A stretch of DNA of 64,000 bases from Ferrovibrio sp041906005 (lineage in GTDB: Bacteria > Pseudomonadota > Alphaproteobacteria > Ferrovibrionales > Ferrovibrionaceae). Below the pieces are notes generated by a model, which saw nothing but the letters and a program-made list of their open reading frames with translations, had not been told where the DNA came from and ran no database searches. The position numbers were made by a program, and so were the translations under genes. Positions 48,101-52,918 of the stretch are shown here, piece by piece; the stretch's first letter is position 1, and each line of letters begins with the position of its first letter. The stretch lies in the NCBI RefSeq assembly GCF_041906005.1, contig NZ_JAYRJY010000001.1:1116001-1180000 (forward strand), read 5' to 3'.

Positions 48101-51100
48101 CCGAGCCGGCCGGCAAACCGGGCAGGCTGATCGCACCCACGGGTGCCTGCAGATCCAGGTTGGCCAGCGCCGCACGCGCCGCCGCCGCACCCTGGCCTGC
48201 GGCCTGACCGGCATTCTGCCCCGCACGACCGGCCGACTGATAGGCCGCAGCGATCATGCTGGGATCGACCGTGCCCTTGATGGGGATCACGTTCGGCACC
48301 GACAGCGTGTCGAATACCTGCTTGGCCGGACCGGCACCCGAGACATCGAGCTGCGCCAGGATCGTCACGCCGTCCTTGATGTCGAGCGAACCACCGGCCA
48401 CATCGGTCACGGCCTTCGCCAGAGCGGTGGGCAAAGCCGAAGCCGGCACGCCCGACTGCGCCGCACCCTTTTTGGCCACCAGCACCGACACATCCTTCAG
48501 CACCGCGCCCTGGAAGGCAGCGCCGATGCCGGGAATCGTCTTGGCCAGGTCGAGCGTGCCGGCGGTGACCGACAGGTAGCGATGACCGGCTGCGCCGGTC
48601 TTGAACAGGGCGATGTCGAGCGGCTCCTGCCCAAGCGACAGCTTGGCATCCAGCTTGTCCCCCGTGATGGCGATCTGCTGAACCGCCAGCGTGTCCAGCG
48701 CGGTCGCATAGGAACCGGCCAGGTCGGAAAGTCGGATATTGCCGGTCAGCGTGGCTGCGTATTCCTTGGCGGCTGCCGCGCTGTCAAACCGCGCGTCGAT
48801 CTGCACCGGCTTCGCATTCAGGCTGCCCGAACCGGTCAGTGCGATAGCCCAGTCGCTGCCCTTTTCGGTGGCGGTGAAACTGCCGGTCGAGAATTTCAGG
48901 CCCTCGAAAGAAAAGATATCGGCGGTATCGACGGCACCGCTCAGGCTGAGATTGCGGTCATTGCCCAGGCCGGCAATCTTGATGTCGAGATTTTTCAGCG
49001 CGACCTTGGACACCACCGGCAGGGCCGAAATCGGCGGTAGGTCCTTCAGGGCCAGGCGGTTGGCCAGCTTGAATTCGGCGCCCCCGATCCGGCCATTGGC
49101 AACGGCCAGGTTGATCGCCAGCGGGATATTCTTGCTGCTGCCCAGATCGGTCACGCCATTCATGGCAAAGCTGAATGCCTGCCCACCCTGCGCTGTGGCC
49201 GCGAGTGCGATATTGGCCTGCAGACTGCGGATCTGCAGCCAGTTCAGCCCGAAAGCCGCAGGCCAGCCGGTGGTGTTGGCACCGGCGAATTGCAGGTCGG
49301 GGACGCGGCTGCCCTGCCGCTGGGCGAAGGTCAGCTCTCCGGGAAAGCTCACCCGGCTGCCGGCGATGCTGAGATCGAATTCGCTGGCGATCGCCACCTT
49401 GATGCCGCTGCTGGCGGGCGCAGCAGCTGTACCGGCCGGCGCTGCACCGGCCGGGGCAGGCGTGGCAGTGGCTGCAGTAGCGGTGGCAGTGGCAGCCGGC
49501 TGGCCGCGCGTGATACGCAGGGTGGGCAGCTTGAACAGGCCTTCCTGCGGCATGCCGGGCAGATTCAGCGCCGGCAACGGCACGCTCAGGTCGATTTTGG
49601 CCAGGTCGCTTCCGCCACTGACCCGTGCCTGGCTGCCGCGCGCATGCGACAGCAGATCGGCCAGGATACGCGGATCGATGGCGCCTTTCAGCGGCAGCGG
49701 CTTGTCGAGACCGATCTGCGCCAGCGTGCCGGCGGCGGCCGACTTGGTCGGATCCAGCGTGGCGAACACGTTCAGGCCCGGCTGCAGGCGCATGCTGTTG
49801 CGGATGCCCACCTGTTCCAGGGCACGCACCAGTTCGGCTGGCAGGCCAGCCAGCGAAAATTCGCGCGCCTCGCGACCCGGTTCGACCAGCAGGATCGGAT
49901 TGACGATATCGAGGTTGTTCAGGAACGACGTCGCCGCACCGGGAATCGCCTCGGCCAGGTTCAGTTCGTCGGCCTTGATAACGGCAACCATCGCGCCGCT
50001 GCTGTCGGGATGCAGGGCAAGGTCATAGGTGTGCGTCTTGCTGGCCAGGCTGGCCGAAACCTGCCTGCCGCCGAATGCGACATTCTGCAGCGTCAGCGTG
50101 GACAGGCCGGGCACCTTGTCCAGCGCGGGCACCAGATCGGCCAATGTCAGACCTGTCGTGACGCGGGCCTGGAATTCGCCGCTGCCGCCGTTCTGGGACG
50201 CGGCATAGGCAAGGGTCGCCGCCAGCGTCTTGCCGTTCAGGCTGGCATTGCCGCCGAAGCTCAGCGCCCAGCCGCTGCCGGTATTGTCGGCCGCCACGGT
50301 GAGGCCCGACACACTGAGGCCAGCGAAGCTGACCGTGGCATTGCCCTGGACCTGGCCGTCGATGCGGCCCACCACCGTCTTGTTGCGCACGCGACCCTGC
50401 ATGGCCAATGCGACCGGAAGAGTCTGCCCCGCCATCATGACCTGCACATTGGCAGCGGCTTTCAGTGCCAGCCCGTTGCTGTCGCTGGCCAGCTGCAGGA
50501 TCGTCTGCCCCGGCATGCTCATTACGTCGGACGAAACACCGTTCAGCGCCAGCTGGCCGATGGTGGCCGTGAGGTTGAAGCCGGCCGGCGCATTTGCCGC
50601 CTGCCCTGCCGTGGCCGTGCGGCCAAGCTGTCCGCTGAAGACGGATTCCGGCACCGTGCCGGTGAAGGCGACAACACCGGTGTTGAGGCCAAGCTGCTGC
50701 TGCAGGAAGCTGCCGGCGGCGGAGGCCGAGAAGTCCGCTTCCAGGAAGGCACTCACACCCTTGGCGATGGTCAGGCTGTCGGGCAGGCCGCCGGGCGATG
50801 CCTGGCGCAGGGCATTGCGCACCGGCGAGGGCAGGTCGGCGATACGCAGGGCCGCCGGGGCATCGGCGTAGATGAATGTGGCCTGGGGCAGCTTCACGCC
50901 TTGCAGCAGGGCGGCGCCGGGCAGCGCGAAGCTGCCGCCGCTGATCGACAGGGCATAGGCGTAACCGCTTTTGGACGCGGCATTGGGGAAGGCCGTCACG
51001 CTGGGTGCATTGCCATCCAGCGTGAGGATGATGGCGCCATCGGATTGCTGGGCAGCAACCACCTTGCGGCCGGCAAAGACCGGGAGAGTCGACAACTGAC

Positions 51101-51203
51101 TCGAGAATTGCCGCACGAGGTCGGCGCCGAATTGCGCTCTGGTTTCCAGTGTGAAAACTGCGGCCAGCGCGAATGAGACAATCGCGGCTGCGAATTTTTT
51201 CAT
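39165..51203 (-). CDS. Giant exported multidomain repeat protein with lectin-like C-terminus
   Basis: 4012 residues from the ATG at 51203, favoured by a GGGGGA ribosome site and a clean signal peptide (MKKFAAAIVSFALAAVF...TRAQ); a frame to 51320 adds an atypical leader. Residues about 40-2700 contain seven repeat anchors of the form IPIxGxVDPRxLASG. A beta-rich region follows. Residues about 3013-3171 look coiled-coil (AEQAVKDAQAKVDGLDA) with two Cys in a CHWYQLACKAK segment. Residues about 3326-3628 show ricin-type beta-trefoil-like repeats (HSGLCLTAAGN, QQPCNEGDPAQRW). Residues about 3644-3864 have six tectonin-like repeats. The last 125 residues resemble two DM9/DUF3421 modules (WASFGGPVAPFDAVHA). 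It is probably surface or extracellular and glycan-binding. No catalytic motif is seen. It shares a terminator with the convergent secretin gene. Confidence 0.88.
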   Translation of the reverse strand: MKKFAAAIVSFALAAVFTLETRAQFGADLVRQFSSQLSTLPVFAGRKVVAAQQSDGAIILTLDGNAPSVTAFPNAASKSGYAYALSISGGSFALPGAALLQGVKLPQATFIYADAPAALRIADLPSPVRNALRQASPGGLPDSLTIAKGVSAFLEADFSASAAGSFLQQQLGLNTGVVAFTGTVPESVFSGQLGRTATAGQAANAPAGFNLTATIGQLALNGVSSDVMSMPGQTILQLASDSNGLALKAAANVQVMMAGQTLPVALAMQGRVRNKTVVGRIDGQVQGNATVSFAGLSVSGLTVAADNTGSGWALSFGGNASLNGKTLAATLAYAASQNGGSGEFQARVTTGLTLADLVPALDKVPGLSTLTLQNVAFGGRQVSASLASKTHTYDLALHPDSSGAMVAVIKADELNLAEAIPGAATSFLNNLDIVNPILLVEPGREAREFSLAGLPAELVRALEQVGIRNSMRLQPGLNVFATLDPTKSAAAGTLAQIGLDKPLPLKGAIDPRILADLLSHARGSQARVSGGSDLAKIDLSVPLPALNLPGMPQEGLFKLPTLRITRGQPAATATATAATATPAPAGAAPAGTAAAPASSGIKVAIASEFDLSIAGSRVSFPGELTFAQRQGSRVPDLQFAGANTTGWPAAFGLNWLQIRSLQANIALAATAQGGQAFSFAMNGVTDLGSSKNIPLAINLAVANGRIGGAEFKLANRLALKDLPPISALPVVSKVALKNLDIKIAGLGNDRNLSLSGAVDTADIFSFEGLKFSTGSFTATEKGSDWAIALTGSGSLNAKPVQIDARFDSAAAAKEYAATLTGNIRLSDLAGSYATALDTLAVQQIAITGDKLDAKLSLGQEPLDIALFKTGAAGHRYLSVTAGTLDLAKTIPGIGAAFQGAVLKDVSVLVAKKGAAQSGVPASALPTALAKAVTDVAGGSLDIKDGVTILAQLDVSGAGPAKQVFDTLSVPNVIPIKGTVDPSMIAAAYQSAGRAGQNAGQAAGQGAAAARAALANLDLQAPVGAISLPGLPAGSGFSDMVFRISGQNPNPAPGTSATGLFASFAGTLSFSEGGGKPALTAPGSISFSGSGGNMAINFAGAVAGGWQSPFGLSWLHVDDLTLTAGISSTGGSRGAKLDFNGTADLGKATNLKLAIAVDAANGQLNSGDLTFTGGLKMSDLPALASLPRADGFQLDGFKLTAARQGTAWDETITAAFKAGGMVDFPGFALNSGNFTAKKAPDGWSLDATATATLNGKAVNVTAELTKDAGGAAPDYTVTVTDDLTVANLLGTANAIPGLNEFAIKQVKLSRAQVAARMTYKTEEVDVLFYRPDPQKKVHVALALSNFNLGDNIPGASSTPLDDISFSNLALVIVPQGGTTGSMPTSSLPAILSAKAAALAGSTVTLGTGANIFAELDVKGGSGLADVFGTLGISKGIPIVGSVDPRMLASGRSQGAAPAGAGNAASSWISSLNLGGALPDLKVPGLTAGSGFQQSKINISGKGGLAVSIGTTFVFAEESSTLRAPGNFSFTRSGGNTAVAFAATVPDGWSAPFGQSWLHITNLSLNGNMTGSGTNRALKLDFAGQASLGKSAPLKLAIDLQIANAQVSAANLDFTGGLKMSDLPPLSALPRADGFQLNGFKLAMARQGTAWDETITAAFTSGGMVDFPGFALNGGDFTAKKNAEGWSLDANAKATLQGKAVNVTAELVKDAGNGAPDYTVTIADDLTVAGLIGSGNSIPGLDDFAIKQVKLTRSQVGAVMTYKTEEVDILFYRPGPQSKVHVALALSDFNLGDSIPGASSTLLSDVGFSDMALVIVPQGGVTGAMQTANLPAIVSAKAKAVAGDAVTLGTGANIFAQMDIKASSSLGQALGALGISKEVPIVGSVDPRVLASGRTGSSSAGGAAASWASSLNLSGTLPSITIPGLPDKSGFQSPKVKISGQGGFSLSIDTTMVFAEGKNSLQAPGSFSFTRSGGNTDVAFAGKVQGGWDGPFGLTWLHLNNLALNASLTGTGTTRDIKLSFAGAATGLGKAPLQVAAALEVQNRQLSNASLDFTGALTMADLPALKALPRASGFEMDGFKLAAKNQGGNWEPTITAAFKSAKMVDFPGFTLNGGSFTAAKTAADWSFDAKANATLQNKPVSVTAELVKNAGDGTPDYTVTITDALTISQLLGAGNSIPGLDDFSITEVKLTRLQVGAKMKYKTEEVDILVYHPDPQKKAHIALALSNFNLGDSIPGASGTPLTDISFADMALVVVPKDGVVGAVKSTALPAIVADKVKAVAGETVTLTNGANIFSMFEAKSGSSLGDVMGSLGISKSIPITGAVDPRFLSASGSGGGSGGGSGASSWLSSLNLTGSLPNITIPGIPDGIGFHTPKLNISSKNNQPTISIPTTFGFKVGSANLSLPGEFDFTKHTTGSEISFKGSGGDWHAPLDIPWLSLTGLTVDFDLKSPTGGSRELALSLSGNVGLGKKTALPADVAFTIDGGKLSSGEVRIASQIDLSDIPVLKGIPYASKFGLKDLVISTAGIGAGAILDGKVFNTALINAPGPNGTSGWTMILERDGKTLGDLIPFDKTGILKKMPLTHSLFMLSESGLQLNPAGLPDFARPLLKPILDIHPGATTVTDGLTLAAVFDPSASDDAKKAFGKLGLGSATFIMGELGGIFGGTPLVKIEAFLPKFGKPGGLPKFMHWPESVQPAFFVTLTEEAVEVGIEVDMQVKAGDDQLIFATKVEMEVNEADVTFDIEGEMDGKWEKPFSIKALTLANVALKAGVSPDGSVKLGFKGTTTIGPETIQMAADIEPDPELLGVPKSIAFAGAITSLGVVEIAELIEAIAGKNDKFKADNIPGFELHNVKLAFATPGAEDPDLGIINAGFAAQGSLSFMDHNLGNALLSISETAGLAMKGAIADMDLGPLKLQNNNIDVAIGPTSDPYFKVNGNVDFLGLKESVAVQFVIPAKVMFEMDSDFGLLGKGKLLVEGVGYDVRTGKATNPDFLINGEIQHSDFAGWLEKTVKGQVDAVLADVKAAFQVAEQAVKDAQAKVDGLDATVQKERAIVRAERNRAESAINAAEARVNELQGDADDARSHRNHCHWYQLACKAKYEAEYLAYEAAKTVADGVLDAARKAVDTIPVDLDPRVAGPLAAEDVALAALKAAQLAIEGVEKLDDFAQRIVDSAINGLQGAKPIVINDVAFSGSLSGSIKNDEPWLLNMDYAIFNQPIKGSFVFKLKDPAYDAKELGYVGLQILNFVVEKGLKDIPGPIADKFRESVATLMNDLDTSNQAEMAKHQKEFAAVTQRQADLQKAMEARDEEVTKTLQTSIKSSLDVAPPSFRLEGTLLEVGHSGLCLTAAGNAVLQQPCNEGDPAQRWETELLDAGYVFIKSGPLCLIPSGALGNLNVPLIINACQRGDQNMHWRVVSHDPQFYNLANRKTQKCVHFPDPSATPGKAPSQWAPCDGSDAQAFQPLKQAKPVYHAKLPLASQRSGLCVGSYDFGRQPHPFLSLNIKFRPVFAIACDVLADSEKAPWAAGMALNYVETRLEDGDYVKITDYIGNCIFPLDGRAGSPLVSRPCDHSNDMFWQKLPTPGGMQLRNLSSKLCFDIVPNPGNRTQWMAAQTMCGGTSNQVVDFAIPPSPAAWMATDASHAALPPKKVAWTGVVGRAIDIGVGANGAVWMVGTDRNLYQWQNDRWTPSGAAVKNAAALDVGPNGEIWFVSADEDIISGNGRSWVKRPGKAIDIGIGANGEVWMTGRDKKLYRWNGSAWGVVAAPADAMLVDVGPGGEVLFVSTEKRVYAGNGKQWRALPGAAIDVSFGADGTAWMIDDKHEVNRWSGQAWVVEPGGSALRISGGPSDNPWMVATNNHIFEDTGVRPPSPLAAFDASQGVVDPQTRQPETAFLCRVSAPASGPAADAGLKAESWIGQVDRLGDCAIPGDDGRVQRAKTFEVLKSVAKPKWASFGGPVAPFDAVHAARKGLDLRYACRTIYQNQVRLGSAVDGICRFADGETVATASGFEYLLSE
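39610..40275 (-). repeat. Six tectonin-like repeats in the giant protein
   Basis: Six about 35-residue units with the alternating pattern AIDIGxGANGxVWMxG...LYRW and LDVGPxGEIxFVS. This is the tectonin beta-propeller pattern, known from animal and fungal lectins and from some bacterial proteins. Six units are enough for one propeller. Confidence 0.75.
43200..50700 (-). repeat. Tandem domain array (seven anchor copies) in the giant protein
   Basis: The anchor motif IPIxGxVDPRxLA, or its degenerate form, recurs near 50655, 49670, 48265, 46875, 45550, 44232 and 43235. The steps are about 985, 1405, 1390, 1325, 1318 and 997 bp. A second marker, YKTEEVD followed by ALALSxFNLGDxIPGAS, is near-identical in the copies ending at about 44660, 45980 and 47300. 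DNA identity between these central copies is visibly high, including shared stretches around 44583, 45900 and 47228, so they look recently duplicated or homogenised. The end copies have diverged. Confidence 0.85.
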
Positions 51204-51404
51204 GGTCTTCCCCCTGCCCCCAAGCGCCCGCCATTTGCGGCAGGTCACTGATCGTCCGTGTAGGTGGCATTCATCGCTACGGCACGCGCAATACTCTTCT
51301 GATTTCTGATAACCGCCCACCGAAAAGCGCGGGCCTTCGCAACGATGCCGCGCCTAGAAAAGCAGATTGTTATTAAAAATCAAATGATTAAATTAATTTA
51401 ATCC

Positions 51405-51430
51405 GGCCGGCGCCTGCAGTGAGGCCGGCC
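51405..51430 (-). terminator. Probable terminator of the nitrate operon
   Basis: GGCCGGC (51405-51411) pairs with GCCGGCC (51424-51430) around a 12-base loop. On the minus strand it is followed by an A/T-rich run, not a clean T-tract. It lies just after the cysG stop, where the operon must end. Confidence 0.5.
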
Positions 51431-51454
51431 TTGTGCCATGACTTGGCTGGGGGA

Positions 51455-52918
51455 TCAGGCGAGTCTGCCGTAGCGCGGCGTTTCAACCGGCTGTATTTCC
51501 TGCGGCGTTCCGGCTGCCGCACCGAGTCCGTCGAAGACCCGGCCGATACCCACCAGAACCGGCTGCTCGTTGCCGAGTGAATCTAGACCTTCTGCCAGGT
51601 TGTCCAGCCGGCCCACCCAGCGCGCCTCTTCCGGACGGGATACGGCCGCCAGGGCCACGACCGGCGTGGCGGGGGAAAGGCCCTCAGCAATCAGCCGCGC
51701 GGCAAACGCGCCGCCGGTGCGGCCACCCATATAGACCATCAGCGAGGTTTCCGGATCGGCAAGGCCACGCCAGTCCAGATCCTGCGGCAGGCCGCCCTGG
51801 CGCGAATGCCCGGTGACGAAACGCACCGAATGCGCCGCCTCGCGATGGGTGAGCGATACACCGAGCCGGCTGGCCGCCGCCACCGCCGCCGTGATGCCCG
51901 GCACCACATCCACCGGAATGCCCTGCGCCTGCAATGCGGCAATTTCCTCGCCGGCACGGCCGAACACCATCGGATCGCCGGATTTCAGCCGCACCACGCG
52001 TTTGCCCTGGCGCGCCAGCTTGATCATCAGCGCATTGATGTCGTCCTGCCGGCAACTCGCGCGGCCGCCACGTTTGCCCACCATCATGCGCCTGGCTTCG
52101 CGGCGCGCCAGTTCCAGCACGCCGTCCGACACCAGATCATCGAACAGGATCGCGTCTGCCGCCTGCAGCGCCCGCATGCCCTTCAGGGTCAGCAGCTCGG
52201 CATCGCCCGGCCCCGCGCCCACCAGCGTGACATGGCCGGTAGCGGCCTGCGGCGGCATGCGCAGCAGATCGGCATCGGATGGCACCATCGGTTCAAGGAA
52301 AGCGCGTTCGGCAAACCGCTGCCAGAAGGCGCGGCGCTGCGTGGACGTCGGCAGGCGCGCGGCGAGCGACGCGCGGATGCGCTTGGCGGCAGCGGCCCAG
52401 GCGCCCAGCGTGGCGGGCAGCAGGGTTTCGATGCGCCGCCGCACCGCCTGGGCCAGCACCGGCGCCGCTCCATCGGTGGAGATGCCGATCACCAGCGGCG
52501 AGCGATTGACGATGGAGCCGAACTGCACATCGCCATGACCCGGCCTGTCGATGGCGCTGCAGATCGCGCCGACGCTGCGTGCGGCGGCATGGAACGCGGC
52601 CGCCTCCTGCTCGTCGGCCGCATCGATCACCGCCATGACCGCGCCCGCAAGATCACCGGGCTGCCAGGCCCGCATATGCATGGCGATGTTGTCCTGCAGG
52701 GCCAGCAGTTCGGCACCGGGCTGCGGGGCAAAAACCTCCACCCGCGCGCCGGCCGCCGCCAGCAATTCGGCCTTCCAGGCCGCAGGCGCGTCGTTGCCCG
52801 CCACCACGGCGCGCTTGCCATGCAGATCTATGAACAGCGGCAGCACGGCCAGCGGCGCGATGCGCCGCCCTGCCTGAGGTATCGTGACGTCAGCCGGCTT
52901 TCTGGATGCTGAGCCCAT
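51455..52918 (-). CDS. cysG: Siroheme synthase (fused CysG: dehydrogenase/ferrochelatase plus uroporphyrinogen-III methyltransferase)
   Basis: A 487-residue fusion. The N-terminal half (LPLFIDLHGKRAVVAG, FGSIVNRSPLVIGISTDGAAPVLA) is the precorrin-2 dehydrogenase/ferrochelatase module. The C-terminal half from about residue 217 (VTLVGAGPGDAELLTLKG, VGKRGG, RLKSGDPMVFGRAGEE, VVPGITAA) is the SAM-dependent methyltransferase. It makes siroheme, the cofactor NirB needs. The start overlaps the nasA stop by 29 bp. Where other CysG proteins read VGGGxVAxRK, this one reads VAGNDAPAAWK, so the NAD-binding loop lacks the usual Gly-x-Gly. Confidence 0.94.
   Translation of the reverse strand: MGSASRKPADVTIPQAGRRIAPLAVLPLFIDLHGKRAVVAGNDAPAAWKAELLAAAGARVEVFAPQPGAELLALQDNIAMHMRAWQPGDLAGAVMAVIDAADEQEAAAFHAAARSVGAICSAIDRPGHGDVQFGSIVNRSPLVIGISTDGAAPVLAQAVRRRIETLLPATLGAWAAAAKRIRASLAARLPTSTQRRAFWQRFAERAFLEPMVPSDADLLRMPPQAATGHVTLVGAGPGDAELLTLKGMRALQAADAILFDDLVSDGVLELARREARRMMVGKRGGRASCRQDDINALMIKLARQGKRVVRLKSGDPMVFGRAGEEIAALQAQGIPVDVVPGITAAVAAASRLGVSLTHREAAHSVRFVTGHSRQGGLPQDLDWRGLADPETSLMVYMGGRTGGAFAARLIAEGLSPATPVVALAAVSRPEEARWVGRLDNLAEGLDSLGNEQPVLVGIGRVFDGLGAAAGTPQEIQPVETPRYGRLA

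Noticed and set aside
45216..49040. Very long plus-strand open frame (about 1274 codons) opposite the giant gene, plus others at 43143-45191, 40797-42665 and 49290-51176
   Set aside because: They are mirror images of the GC-rich, repetitive coding strand. They lack ribosome sites, domain motifs and proper amino-acid composition, whereas the minus-strand frame has a signal peptide and recognisable domains.
43200..50700. CRISPR or satellite repeat array
   Set aside because: The repeats are 1.3-1.4 kb, in frame and protein-coding; there are no short repeats with unique spacers.
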